A DNA stretch of 64,000 nucleotides from CAWCFV01 sp963794995 (GCA_963794995.1 CAWCFV010000002.1:1612001-1676000); one strand, 5' to 3'; positions 1 through 9,025 are shown, counted from the stretch's first letter. Translations and numbers: made by a program. The notes: a model not told the origin generated them from the letters alone.

Positions 1-20
1 GGCCGATGATGGGCGGGTGA
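1..20 (+). CDS. 3' tail of an upstream gene (possible)
   Basis: A frame entering from the left edge ends at a TGA at 18-20 that overlaps the GTG start of the next gene in a GTGA junction. That junction is very common between co-translated genes in this window, so these bases are probably the last codons of an upstream gene. No function can be read from six codons. Confidence 0.3.
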
Positions 21-415
21 CCGACGCGCTGCTCGAGGCCCGGGCCCGGGTGCTGCACGACCTCGCCGCCCGCGGCCTGGACACGGCCGGCACCGTGTCG
101 GTCGTCGACGAGGTGCTCACCGCGCGGCGCTGGTGGGTCGACCAGTGGCCGGCGGGTGCCGCGTACGTGGCCTGCCTGGTCGCGCAGGACGTGCAGGAGG
201 CGCTGCTCGATCAGGTCGGTCGCTGGCCGCTGTGCACCGAGGCGCACGACCCCGACGACGAGCCCGCCCGGCACGAGCTGCGTGTCAGCCCCGACCTGGG
301 CGAGGACCCGCACTGGGTCTGCGAGGAGGGCGGCGTCGTCGTCGCACCCCTCGGCGCCCTCGACCGCGACCCCTCCCTCCCCCACCCCCACCCCCACGAC
401 CACCCCCACGACTGA
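17..415 (+). CDS. Hypothetical protein with His/Pro-rich C-terminal tail
   Basis: A 132-residue protein starting at GTG that I cannot assign to a family. The body is acidic and has a cluster of Trp residues around 39-44. The last dozen residues alternate His and Pro with Asp (PHPHPHDHPHD), a composition able to bind divalent metal. That tail is written in a C-rich tract of five-C runs, so its composition may reflect DNA drift. The gene is probably coupled to something further upstream, and a long hairpin begins at its stop codon. Not a known metallochaperone; function unknown. Confidence 0.6.
   Translation: MTDALLEARARVLHDLAARGLDTAGTVSVVDEVLTARRWWVDQWPAGAAYVACLVAQDVQEALLDQVGRWPLCTEAHDPDDEPARHELRVSPDLGEDPHWVCEEGGVVVAPLGALDRDPSLPHPHPHDHPHD
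366..411 (-). other. C-rich tract, G-quadruplex-capable on minus strand
   Basis: Repeated runs of three to five C separated by one or two bases encode the His/Pro tail of the preceding gene. The complementary strand carries at least four G-runs with short loops, which fits the usual G-quadruplex pattern. Whether it folds in vivo is unknown. Confidence 0.4.
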
Positions 416-487
416 TCGTTTGCGACCTCCTTCCCCGACACGCCGGGCGGTCCATCGGCGAGTCGGTGAACCAGGTCGCAAACGATC
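414..487. repeat. 74-bp imperfect palindrome (32-bp arms)
   Basis: Arms 414-445 and 456-487 are inverted copies matching at 28 of 32 positions around a 10-nt loop. The outermost 15 bp (GATCGTTTGCGACCT and its complement) are perfect. It starts inside the stop codon of the preceding gene, so a terminator role is possible. The stem is much longer and less GC-rich than the 10-16 bp GC stems seen at other gene ends here. A small palindromic repeat element is the alternative. Confidence 0.75.
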
Positions 488-594
488 TTCTCGGAGGAGG
501 TGCGCGGCGGGCGGGCTGTGCACAACTTCGCGGCGGTCGCCGGCGATCTCCGTACGTTCGTGGCGTACCCGTCGTACTCCCACAGGAGGTCACC

Positions 595-885
595 ATGACC
601 GCGTTCCGCGTCACCCCCGCCGAGCTGATGGCCCTCTCCGGGCAGGTCAACGGCACGTCCGGCCAGATCGAGTCCGAGCTGGGAACCCTGCGCAGCCGGG
701 TGCTGCCGATCAGCGGCACCTGGGGCGGCCAGGCGCAGGACCGGTTCCAGCAGCTGTACGACGACTGGAACCGCAACGCGCAGGGGCTTCAGCAGGCCCT
801 GGCCGGCATCAGCCAGCTGCTCTCGCAGGCCGGTCAGAGCTACGACGACGCCGAGCGCCGGATCGCCGGCAGCTTCGCCGGCTGA
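595..885 (+). CDS. WXG100 family (ESAT-6-like) protein
   Basis: A 96-residue protein of the size typical of WXG100 substrates of type VII (ESX) secretion. The WXG turn is visible as W43-G44-G45 between two predicted amphipathic helices, with a downstream FQQLYDDW segment and a YDDAE motif near the end that resembles the YxxxD/E export signal. A strong AGGAGGT lies at 584-590 before ATG 595. It stands alone: no paired WXG100 gene or ESX ATPase is in view, and the next genes upstream and downstream belong to other classes. It may be exported by an ESX system elsewhere or act as a homodimer. Confidence 0.9.
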   Translation: MTAFRVTPAELMALSGQVNGTSGQIESELGTLRSRVLPISGTWGGQAQDRFQQLYDDWNRNAQGLQQALAGISQLLSQAGQSYDDAERRIAGSFAG

Positions 886-1096
886 CACGCCGCCGGCCGC
901 CGCGACCACTGTGGCGAGCCCGCCTGTGACAGGCGTCCGGCGTGGCGGCAACGATTCCGTCACGATCACCGCGCGCCTCTCGGCACCGGCGGGATCCGTA
1001 CGACAACGTGTCGGGGCACCGAGCACCAGGCCGGCACGACCCGGAGGGCACCGCCTGCGGTGAGGGCGGTGCCACGGGGGTCGAGGAGGGGCGGGC
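886..1096. other. Intergenic region before the FtsX-type operon
   Basis: About 210 bp with no convincing gene. It ends in the ribosome binding site GAGGAGGGG (1083-1091) of the following permease and should hold the promoter of the ABC operon, but I could not assign clear -35/-10 boxes. Confidence 0.4.
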
Positions 1097-4000
1097 ATGG
1101 CGGCAGGCTCGGTGACCGCCGCCGCGCTGCGCCACCGGCCCCGCCAGGCGCTCCTGGTCCTCGTGCTGGCGGCCGTCGTCACCGCGTCGGCCGCCCTCGG
1201 CCCCCTCTACGCCCGCGCCGTCGAGGAGTCGGTCGTCCGCACCGTGGTGTCCGCCGCGCCCGTCCAGGCGCGCACCCTGGTGGTCACCGACGCCTCGCCG
1301 GAGCCGGCGGCGCCGGCCCGCCTCGACCGCCTCGTGCGACCGGTCCTGCCCGACGCGTTCGGCGCTCCGGTGGGCGGGGCCGAGGCTCCGGTGGTGCTGC
1401 GCTCCGGCGACGACCGCCGGGCGCGCGCCCGGCTGACCAGCAGGTCCGGCCTCTGCGGCCACGTCGAGGTCGTCGACGGCCGGTGCGTCCGCGCGCTCGA
1501 CGAGGCGCTGGTCAGCCGACGGGCAGCCGGCGTCCTCGGCCTGCACCGCGGCTCGCTCCTCACGGTGGGCGACGGCGACGCGGTCGAGGTGACCGTCACG
1601 GTCGTGGGGCTGTACGGGCCCGTGGACGCGAGTGCCCCCTACTGGGCCGGGCGTGCCCAGCCGCCCACCGACACCCGGCCGGGCACCGACGAGCAGGCTG
1701 TCCCCAGGGTCGACGACGTGCTGACCGGGTGGGCCACCCTCGCGGGCGCCCGCTTCCCGGACCTGCGCACCCACCTCGACGTGCCGCTGCGGGCGCCGCG
1801 GCTGACGCTGCGGGACCTGCCCGACCTGCGCGCCACGACACAGGCCGTCGACGCGCGGGTACGGACGGTGGGGGCGTCGGCGACGAGCCGCCTCGGCAGC
1901 CTGCTGGACTCGACCGACGCACAGCGCGACCAGGCGCGGACGGTCGTCCCGCTGCTCGCCGTCCAGCTCGCCGTGCTCGGGATCGTCGTGCTCGTCTTCG
2001 TGTGTGCGGCCGTCACCGAGCAGCGGCGACCCGAGATCGCGCTGGCCCGGCTGCGGGGTCACGGCGCCGTGGGCGCGGCGGGGATGCTCCTGCGCGAGCT
2101 CGGCGTCCTCGTCGTGCTCGGCGGCGCGGTGGGCACGGGACTCGGCTGGCTGGTCGCCGAGGGGGCGGCGCTGGCCTGGCTCGAGCCGGGTGTCCGGCCG
2201 GAGCTGCGCGCACCGGTGGTCCTGGCGGTGCTGGCCTCGGTCGCAGCAGGTCTGCTCGCGATCCTCGCGGCCGGTGCACCGACCCTGCGCCAACCGCTCG
2301 CCGCCCTGCTGCGCCGGGTGCCACCGCGCGCCTCCGCTCTGCAGGTCGGGCTCGCCGAGGGCACGGTGGCCGCCGCCGCCGTCGCGGGCCTGGTCACGCT
2401 GCTCTCCGGCGGGGACGGCGGCATCGCGCTGCTGGCGCCGGGGCTGCTCGCGATCGCGGGCGGGCTGCTGCTGGCGCAGGCGGTCATCCCGGTCGCCGGG
2501 CCGCTGGCCAGGCGTGCGCTGCGCGGCGGACGGGTCCCGTGGGCCCTGGCCGGGCTGCAGATCAGCCGGCGACCAGCGCTGCGCCGACTCATCGCGATCG
2601 TCACCGTCGCCTGCGCACTGCTCGTGTTCGCCGTGGACGCCTGGGCGGTGTCCGGCCGCAACCGCGACACCCGGGCAGCCGTGGAGGCGGGCGCGCCGGT
2701 CGTGCTCACCGTCGACGCCGACAGCTCGCTGGCCCTGCGGAGCGCCCTGCTCGACATCGACCCGGCCGGGCGGTTCGCGACGCCCGTGGTCACGGTCTCC
2801 TCGGCCACCGCAGCGGGACCGAGGACCACGGCGATCGAGCCGGCCGCCTTCGCCCGGATCGCCCGGTGGGGAGCGGACCGGCCGAGCGCCGGGCAGCTCG
2901 CGGCGATCTCCCCGCCGCGGCCCGGACCGGTCCGGTTCCGCGGCGAGCGGGTGACGGTCGACGCCACGTTCGCCGTTCGCGGCGTGGTCGCCGACGGTCC
3001 GCCGCCCGCGCTCGAAGACCCGTTCGGCCTCGCGCTCGGCGTCGTCGACCAGGCGGGGACGCTGCGCCCGGTGGACATGGGACCGCTGCGCGCGGGCCGG
3101 GGCAGCTACAGCGCCGCCGTGGACTGCGCGCAGGGGTGCTCGCTGCAACGGGTGACCGTGACCCGCACCTTCGGCGACTTCGTCGACGCCCGGGTCGACC
3201 TCACGGTGACCCGGGCGCGGGCCGGCCGCGGGGACGCGCTCACCGAGGTGGATCTCGACACCGGGGCACCCGGTCACTGGCAGCCGCTGCCGTGGCGGCC
3301 GAGCATCGGTGACGACGGCACGGTCGTCCGCACCGGTGACGCCCTGCACGTCTCCGGGACGTCGTTCGGCACCCCGGTCTCCGTCCAGCACGCCCACCAC
3401 CCCGTGCACCCCGTCGCACTGCGGGCCGGGAACGTCAGCCGGGTCCTCGACGGGCGGCCGGGGCGCGGGGTCCTGGTCACCGCCCCCGACCTGAGGGCTG
3501 GGGACGCCGCGTTCGCCGTGGACAGCCGGATCCGCCAGGTGCCGCGCAGCGGCGGCCGAGGGGTGCTCGTCGACCTCGCGGCCCTGGCCGGCGGTCCGTC
3601 GGCCGCCCCCGGGCTCACGACGTACGACGTGTGGCTGGCGGCCGACGAGCCGGTCCGCGAGGCTCGGCTGCGGGCCGACCTCGCCGGGCACGGCCTGCAG
3701 GTCCTCGCCCGCGACTCCGCGCAGGCCCACGGCGAGGCACTGGCCGGCGAGGGACCCGCGCTCGCGCTGCGGCTCGCCCTGCTCGCCGGCGTGGTCGCCG
3801 TCCTGCTCGCCGCTGCCGTGCTCGTCGTCGGCGTCGCCACCTCGGGCGCGAGCCGGGCGCGCGACCTGGCCGGGCTGCGCCTGGTGGGCGTGCCGGCCAC
3901 GACGGTCCGGCGGGCGTCGGTGCGCGAGCACCTCGTGGTCGCCGTCCTCGGCGTGCTGGCCGGAGCCGGCCTCGGGCTCGTCGCCGCCCAGGCCGTGCTC

Positions 4001-4180
4001 CCCGAGATCCCGCTGTTCGCCGAGCCGTCCCGGCTGGTCCGGCCGGTGCTGGCGCCGGCCTGGACCGCGGTGCTCGCCAGCACGGCCGGCTGCCTCGTGC
4101 TGCTCACCGTCGTCTCGGTCGTCGTCGGCGGCGCGCTGGCCGCCTCCGCGGTGCCTGCCCGGCTCAGGGAGGGCCGGTGA
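1097..4180 (+). CDS. FtsX/MacB-type ABC transporter permease
   Basis: A 1027-residue membrane protein of the large actinobacterial FtsX-like class. An N-terminal membrane anchor (about 18-38) precedes a large extracytoplasmic domain. A permease core begins near residue 282 (LLAVQLAVLGIVVLVF) followed by the conserved cytoplasmic loop EQRRPEIALARLRG. More membrane helices lie around 330-515, then a second extracytoplasmic domain, then a C-terminal FtsX domain from about 890. ATG follows GAGGAGGGG. Its TGA overlaps the GTG of the next permease. FtsX-family permeases drive mechanotransmission or lipoprotein/peptide export with a cytoplasmic ATPase; the substrate is unknown. Confidence 0.88.
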   Translation: MAAGSVTAAALRHRPRQALLVLVLAAVVTASAALGPLYARAVEESVVRTVVSAAPVQARTLVVTDASPEPAAPARLDRLVRPVLPDAFGAPVGGAEAPVVLRSGDDRRARARLTSRSGLCGHVEVVDGRCVRALDEALVSRRAAGVLGLHRGSLLTVGDGDAVEVTVTVVGLYGPVDASAPYWAGRAQPPTDTRPGTDEQAVPRVDDVLTGWATLAGARFPDLRTHLDVPLRAPRLTLRDLPDLRATTQAVDARVRTVGASATSRLGSLLDSTDAQRDQARTVVPLLAVQLAVLGIVVLVFVCAAVTEQRRPEIALARLRGHGAVGAAGMLLRELGVLVVLGGAVGTGLGWLVAEGAALAWLEPGVRPELRAPVVLAVLASVAAGLLAILAAGAPTLRQPLAALLRRVPPRASALQVGLAEGTVAAAAVAGLVTLLSGGDGGIALLAPGLLAIAGGLLLAQAVIPVAGPLARRALRGGRVPWALAGLQISRRPALRRLIAIVTVACALLVFAVDAWAVSGRNRDTRAAVEAGAPVVLTVDADSSLALRSALLDIDPAGRFATPVVTVSSATAAGPRTTAIEPAAFARIARWGADRPSAGQLAAISPPRPGPVRFRGERVTVDATFAVRGVVADGPPPALEDPFGLALGVVDQAGTLRPVDMGPLRAGRGSYSAAVDCAQGCSLQRVTVTRTFGDFVDARVDLTVTRARAGRGDALTEVDLDTGAPGHWQPLPWRPSIGDDGTVVRTGDALHVSGTSFGTPVSVQHAHHPVHPVALRAGNVSRVLDGRPGRGVLVTAPDLRAGDAAFAVDSRIRQVPRSGGRGVLVDLAALAGGPSAAPGLTTYDVWLAADEPVREARLRADLAGHGLQVLARDSAQAHGEALAGEGPALALRLALLAGVVAVLLAAAVLVVGVATSGASRARDLAGLRLVGVPATTVRRASVREHLVVAVLGVLAGAGLGLVAAQAVLPEIPLFAEPSRLVRPVLAPAWTAVLASTAGCLVLLTVVSVVVGGALAASAVPARLREGR

Positions 4181-7100
4181 CGGCCACCGGCGGCGGGCCG
4201 GCCACCACGCTGCGCCTCGCGCTCGCCGGGCTGTGGTTCCGCCGCAGCACCGCGCTGATCGTGCTCGTCCTCGCCACGGTGGCCAGCGCCGCGTCGGTCG
4301 TGGCACCGCTGTACTCCCGCGCAGCCGAGGAGTCGATCCTGCGCGACACGCTGCGCCGCGCCGACGCCTTCACCCTCTCGGTCCAGGTGTCGGTGCCGCA
4401 GTCGGGCGCCGGCGCGGGCTACGGGGCCGCCGAGGACGGCCGGTTCGAGGTCGGGAAGGCCGAGCAGGTGCTCGGCCACCCCGCGTTCGGCCCGGCCCGG
4501 CTGGCCTACGCCGGCCTCGGCACCTACACCCCGTCGACCGGACCCTTCGCGGGCGGCGAGGTCGTCGGTCAGGTCGTCGACCGGGCCGGGGCCTGCGAGC
4601 ACCTGCGCCTCGCGGCCGGCCGCTGCCCGCGCACGGCGACCGAGGCGGTGCTCACGCGGCGCAGCCTCGACCTGCTCGGTGCGCGGGTCGGCGACACCCT
4701 CGGGGTGGAGCTGCGCGCGGCGACCACCCTCGCGGCGGGTCGCCTCCCCCCGGCGCTGTCCCTGCAGGTGGTGGGCAGCTTCGACCCGGTGCCGGTGGAG
4801 CCGCCGTACTGGGCCGGCCACCCCTACTTCTCCTCGTTCTTCCCGCAGTCGACGCCCGACGGGCTGGGCGAGCGGCCGCCGCGGGCGGACCCGGCCTTCG
4901 CCGGCCCGGGCGCGGCCCGGCTGGGCCGGATCACGACGTACACCGTCGACGTACCCGTGCTCCCGGCACGGGTACGGCTCGACGACGCCCAGGAGCTGCG
5001 CCGGCAGATCCGCCGGCTGGGTACGGTGAACTCCGGGTACCAGCTGACGACGTACTCCCAGCTGCCCGCCGCCCTCGGCCGCGCCGACGACGGCCGCGAG
5101 CTGGTCCGCGTCGCCGCGCCGCTCGCGGTCACCCAGCTCGTGCTGCTGAGCTGGTGGACGCTCTACCTCGTGGTCGGCGCGGCCACCGAGGAGCGCTCGC
5201 CGGAGCTCGGGCTGGCCAAGCTGCGCGGCCTCACCGCGGGGCAGACCCGGCGGTTCGGCCTGGCGGAGGTCGTCCTGCTGCTGGTCGTCGCCGCGCCACT
5301 GGGCACGGTCGTCGGCCTCCTCGCCGTCCGCGGCGCTGCGCCCCGGGTGTTCGCGCCGGGGACCGAGGTCGTCCTCACCTGGCCGGTGCTGCTGACCGTG
5401 CTCGGCGCGGTCGGGGGCGGCCTGGTGACGGCCGCCGTGTCGTCCCGGCAGGTCTTCCGCCGCCCGGTGGCCGAGCTGCTCCGGCGGGTCCCGGCCCGGA
5501 CCTCGGGCCGCCGGGCCGGCGTGGTCGAGGGCGTGGTCGTGGTCCTCGCGGTCGCCGGGGCCGTCCAGCTCGTGAGCGACCGGGGCGGGCCGCCGAGCCC
5601 GATGGCCCTCCTCGCACCGGGCATGGTCGCCGTCGCCGGCGGCCTGCTCGCCGCGCGGCTGCTGGTGCGCGTCGCCCGCCGCCGCAGTGCCCGTGCCCTC
5701 GGCCGGGGGCACGCGGCCGGGGCGGCGGGCTGGGCGGGGGTCGCGCGGCGACCCGGGACCGCGCGGATCGCCTCGGTGCTCGCCGTGGCCACCTGCCTGC
5801 TGCTGGTGGGCGTGCAGGCCTGGACGGTGGCCGAGCGCAACCGGTACGAGCGGTCCGCGGCGGAGACCGGTGCCGAGGTGGTGCTGCAGGTCCGGGCGCC
5901 CGGCCACCGAGCCCTGCTCGACGCGGTGCGCGCCGCGGACCCCACCGGGCAGTACGCCATGGCGGCCGTGGAGGTCACCACGAGCAACCAGGAGGCCCGG
6001 CTGCTCGCGGTCGACGCCGAGCGCGCGGACCGGGTCCTCGCGTGGGGCGCCCCGGACGCAGCTCCGGCCCGGTCGGTGAGCGACGTGCTCCGGCCACCGC
6101 TCCCTGCGCCGGTGCGCCTCGGCGCCGGGCGGCTGGAGGTCGGGATCGACCTGCTGGCTGCCGAGTCGCCGTCGCCCCTGCGCCTGACCGCGACAGTCGA
6201 CCGGGGCGGCGCCGTCGAGCGGGTCGACCTGGGCACGATGCGCCGCGGGCCGCAGACCTACTCCGCGGCGCTGCCCACCGGCTGCCCGCGCACCGGCTGT
6301 CGTCTCGTCGCGCTGGCCGTCGACCACCCCGGCACCGACATCGAGAGCGCCACAGCCGATCTGGTGGTCCGCTCGCTGGTCCACGTGGCCGACGACGGGG
6401 TCGTCAGCCCGCTGCCGGCGGCGTTCGAGGACCGCGCCGCCTGGCGGCCCGGGTCGCCCTCGGTCGGTGGGCCCCAGGTCCGGCTGCGCCCGGGCGAGGG
6501 CCTACGGGTGCAGGTGCGAGCCCCCGGAGGTCCCTTCGCCGAGATCGTGCACGGGAGCTCGCCGGAGCCGTTGCCCGCCTACGCCGGGACGCCCGCGAGT
6601 GCGCGGGTCGGCGCCGGGGAGGTGCCCTTCGACACGACGACGGGTCTCGACGGGGGGGCCACCCGCTACGCCACCGCCTCCCGCACCGCCTACGTGCCCG
6701 GGCTGGGCCGCGACGCCGTGCTGGTCGACCTGGACCTCGCCCTGCGGCTGGACGAGCAGGCATCGCTCGGCGACCGCGAGGTCTGGCTCTCGCGCGACGA
6801 CGACCGCGACGAAGCCGCCCTGCGAGCCGCCCTCGCCGGGTCCGGGGTCGACGTGCTGAGCCGCGAGAGCCGCGGGGACCTGGAGCGCGGCTACGCCGGC
6901 GACGGCGCCGTGCTCGCCCTGCGGCTGCTGCTGGTGTGCGGTGCGTGTGCCGTCGTCGTCGCGGTCGGCGCCCTGCTCGTGGCGGCGTACGTCGGCCGCA
7001 GGCAGCGGGCGTACGAGGTCGCCGCGCTGCGCGCGGTCGGGGTGCGCCGGCGTACGGTGCGTGCGCTGCTCCTCCGGGAGAACGTGGGCACGGTCGTGGT

Positions 7101-7335
7101 CGCGCTCACCACCGGCGGGGTCGCCGCGTTGGTGGCCACCTGGGTCGTGCTGCCCGCGCTGCCGCAGTTCGACGACCCGTCGACGTTCGTGGAGCTCCGC
7201 TACGCGCCCGACGCCGCCACCGGCTGGGCCGCCCTCGGCGGTCTCGCCCTGCTCCTCGTCGGCGTCGGCCTCGCGGTCGCCGCCCTGCAGCTACGCACCG
7301 GTCGCCCGGACCGGCTTCGGGAGGGAGTTCGATGA
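4177..7335 (+). CDS. FtsX/MacB-type ABC transporter permease (second subunit)
   Basis: A 1052-residue paralogue of the preceding permease with the same plan: N-terminal anchor (ALIVLVLATVASAASVV, about 26-42), extracytoplasmic domain, a helix pair near 310-335 followed by the loop EERSPELGLAKLRG, central helices, a second extracytoplasmic domain and a C-terminal three-helix FtsX domain. The start is GTG 4177, inside a 4-bp GTGA overlap with the upstream gene, which argues for equimolar translation and a heterodimeric channel. The stop at 7333-7335 overlaps the ATG of an 18-codon linker reading frame. Confidence 0.88.
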   Translation: MTATGGGPATTLRLALAGLWFRRSTALIVLVLATVASAASVVAPLYSRAAEESILRDTLRRADAFTLSVQVSVPQSGAGAGYGAAEDGRFEVGKAEQVLGHPAFGPARLAYAGLGTYTPSTGPFAGGEVVGQVVDRAGACEHLRLAAGRCPRTATEAVLTRRSLDLLGARVGDTLGVELRAATTLAAGRLPPALSLQVVGSFDPVPVEPPYWAGHPYFSSFFPQSTPDGLGERPPRADPAFAGPGAARLGRITTYTVDVPVLPARVRLDDAQELRRQIRRLGTVNSGYQLTTYSQLPAALGRADDGRELVRVAAPLAVTQLVLLSWWTLYLVVGAATEERSPELGLAKLRGLTAGQTRRFGLAEVVLLLVVAAPLGTVVGLLAVRGAAPRVFAPGTEVVLTWPVLLTVLGAVGGGLVTAAVSSRQVFRRPVAELLRRVPARTSGRRAGVVEGVVVVLAVAGAVQLVSDRGGPPSPMALLAPGMVAVAGGLLAARLLVRVARRRSARALGRGHAAGAAGWAGVARRPGTARIASVLAVATCLLLVGVQAWTVAERNRYERSAAETGAEVVLQVRAPGHRALLDAVRAADPTGQYAMAAVEVTTSNQEARLLAVDAERADRVLAWGAPDAAPARSVSDVLRPPLPAPVRLGAGRLEVGIDLLAAESPSPLRLTATVDRGGAVERVDLGTMRRGPQTYSAALPTGCPRTGCRLVALAVDHPGTDIESATADLVVRSLVHVADDGVVSPLPAAFEDRAAWRPGSPSVGGPQVRLRPGEGLRVQVRAPGGPFAEIVHGSSPEPLPAYAGTPASARVGAGEVPFDTTTGLDGGATRYATASRTAYVPGLGRDAVLVDLDLALRLDEQASLGDREVWLSRDDDRDEAALRAALAGSGVDVLSRESRGDLERGYAGDGAVLALRLLLVCGACAVVVAVGALLVAAYVGRRQRAYEVAALRAVGVRRRTVRALLLRENVGTVVVALTTGGVAALVATWVVLPALPQFDDPSTFVELRYAPDAATGWAALGGLALLLVGVGLAVAALQLRTGRPDRLREGVR

Positions 7336-7388
7336 CCACACCACGCGACCCGCAGGCCGCCCCCGTTCCCGCAGGGAGCCCGGAGTGA
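7332..7388 (+). CDS. 18-residue linker micro-ORF
   Basis: ATG 7332 overlaps the permease stop (ATGA) and its own TGA (7386-7388) overlaps the GTG start of the ATPase (GTGA). The peptide is Pro/Ala-rich with no recognisable domain. It may only keep ribosomes moving between the two genes, or the ATPase might start elsewhere. No independent evidence shows that the peptide is stable. Confidence 0.4.
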   Translation: MTTPRDPQAAPVPAGSPE

Positions 7389-8263
7389 CCGGCATCCCGG
7401 TGTCCTGCCACGGGCTGGTGCACATCTACCGGCTCGAGGGCAACGACGTGGTGGCACTGTCCGGCGTCGACCTGGACGTGGCCGCCGGCGAGGTCGTGGG
7501 TCTGCTCGGACCGTCCGGCTCGGGCAAGTCGACGTTGCTCAACCTGTTCGCCGGGCTGCTGCGCCCCAGCGCGGGCCGGCTCACGGTCGGCCCGCACGAG
7601 ATCGCCCGGATGGACGAGCGCGGCCTGGCGCGGATGCGGGCCCGGGACGTGGGCGTGGTGCTCCAGGGTGCGATGCGCAACCTGCTGCCGTACGCCAGCC
7701 CGGTCGACAACGTGCGGTTCGCCCAGCGCGGCGCACGTCGGCTCGCGGCGTCGGAGCGCGGCGAGGCGGCGGGCCTGCTCCTGGAGCCGGGCGAGGTCCT
7801 CGACCTGGTGGGACTCGCTGACCACGCGCACACGTCGCTCACGGCCCTCTCGCCCGGCCAGCGGCAGCGGCTGGCCGTCGGTGTCGGCCTCGCCGCCCGC
7901 CCGGGCCTTCTGCTGCTCGACGAACCGACCAGCCAGCTCGACCACGAGGGGCGCGACGAGGTGCTCGCGGCCGTGACCGACGTCAACCGCGACCTCGGCA
8001 CCACGGTCGTCGCCGTGACCCACGACCCGGACGTCGCCGGACGGCTCCCCCGCACCGTCACCATCCGCGACGGCCGGGTCGGGGCCGAGGGCCGCCGTGG
8101 CGAGGAGTACGCGGTCGTCGGGCGCGACGGCTCGCTGACCCTGCCGCCGGACGTGCTGGAGCGGGTGCCGCCCGGCTCGCTGCTGCGCGTCACCATCGTC
8201 GACGAGGACGCGGTGCGGCTGGACCGCACCGACACGGGTGCGGGCGACGGGAGCGCGGCATGA
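7385..8263 (+). CDS. ABC transporter ATP-binding protein (LolD/MacB-like)
   Basis: A 292-residue ATPase. Walker A is GPSGSGKST at 42-50, the signature is LSPGQ near 154, Walker B is LLLLDEPTSQLD near 174-185, and the switch His lies in VTHDPDV. The C-terminal 60 residues extend beyond the usual LolD/FtsE length and end in an acidic stretch (TIVDEDAVRL). The start is GTG 7385 behind GGGAG. It sits after two FtsX-type permeases and overlaps a second ATPase gene, so it should energise that transporter. The signature Ser-Pro-Gly-Gln differs from canonical LSGGQ but is tolerated in this class. Confidence 0.9.
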   Translation: MTGIPVSCHGLVHIYRLEGNDVVALSGVDLDVAAGEVVGLLGPSGSGKSTLLNLFAGLLRPSAGRLTVGPHEIARMDERGLARMRARDVGVVLQGAMRNLLPYASPVDNVRFAQRGARRLAASERGEAAGLLLEPGEVLDLVGLADHAHTSLTALSPGQRQRLAVGVGLAARPGLLLLDEPTSQLDHEGRDEVLAAVTDVNRDLGTTVVAVTHDPDVAGRLPRTVTIRDGRVGAEGRRGEEYAVVGRDGSLTLPPDVLERVPPGSLLRVTIVDEDAVRLDRTDTGAGDGSAA

Positions 8264-8991
8264 CACGCCCCGGGCGCACCCCGGCCGGCCAGCCCCTCCC
8301 CGTCGAGGTGGTCGCGCGCGACGTGCACATCGAGTACGACGGGCACGAGGTGCTGGCCGGGGTCGACCTGAGGGTGACGCCCGGCCGGCTGCTCGCCGTG
8401 ACCGGGCCGTCGGGGGCCGGCAAGACCACGCTGCTGTGGGTGCTCGCCGGACTGGTCCACGCCGCGCGCGGTGAGGTCCTCCTCGGCGGTGAGCCGCCCC
8501 GCGACCGGGACCACACCAGCGCGGCCGGGGTGGTGCTCATCCCGCAGGACAACGCGCTGGCCGGAGTCCTCACGGCCACCGAGAACGTCCTCGTGCCGCT
8601 GCTGGCCGCCGGCGTCGACCCCGGGCACGCGGGGCAGCTCACCACGCGAGCGCTGGAGTCCGTCGGGCTCGGCGCCGCCGGTGACCAGCTGATCGAGGAG
8701 CTCTCCGGCGGCCAGCAGCAGCGCGTCGCCGTGGCCCGTGGCCTCGCCCAGCAGGGCACCGTCGTCCTGGCCGACGAGCCGACCAGTGAGCTCGACGCGG
8801 CCAACCGGGCCCGCGTCGTGGCCCTGCTGCGGGCCGAGGCCGACCGGGGCGCGGCGGTCGTGCTCGCCACCCACGACCCGGAGGCCGCCGCCGAGTGCGA
8901 CGCCGAGCTGCACCTCGACGCCGGTGTCGCCACCTGGGTCCGCCGGCTGGACGCGGCGGGTCCGGGCGCACGCCCGGGCCGGCCGACCTGA
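8260..8991 (+). CDS. ABC transporter ATP-binding protein (second, LolD/MacB-like)
   Basis: A 243-residue ATPase with Walker A GPSGAGKTT (49-57), a Q-loop in LIPQDNALAG, canonical LSGGQQQRVAVAR, Walker B VVLADEPTSELD and switch THDPE. ATG 8260 overlaps the stop of the preceding ATPase. Two non-identical ATPases with two non-identical permeases suggest an asymmetric complex, one site having the variant LSPGQ and the other the canonical signature. It ends the operon; a NUDIX gene follows on the opposite strand with no strong hairpin between. Confidence 0.9.
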   Translation: MTRPGRTPAGQPLPVEVVARDVHIEYDGHEVLAGVDLRVTPGRLLAVTGPSGAGKTTLLWVLAGLVHAARGEVLLGGEPPRDRDHTSAAGVVLIPQDNALAGVLTATENVLVPLLAAGVDPGHAGQLTTRALESVGLGAAGDQLIEELSGGQQQRVAVARGLAQQGTVVLADEPTSELDAANRARVVALLRAEADRGAAVVLATHDPEAAAECDAELHLDAGVATWVRRLDAAGPGARPGRPT

Positions 8992-9025
8992 CGCGGCACC
9001 CCCGGGCACGGCGGGTGGTCCTCGC

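Noticed and set aside
809..4306. Very long minus-strand open frame (about 1165 codons) opposite the first permease
   Set aside because: It is Arg/Gly/Pro-rich with no domain and lies antisense to a convincing membrane protein. Such shadow frames are expected in GC-rich DNA. Similar long frames opposite the second permease and elsewhere were dropped for the same reason.
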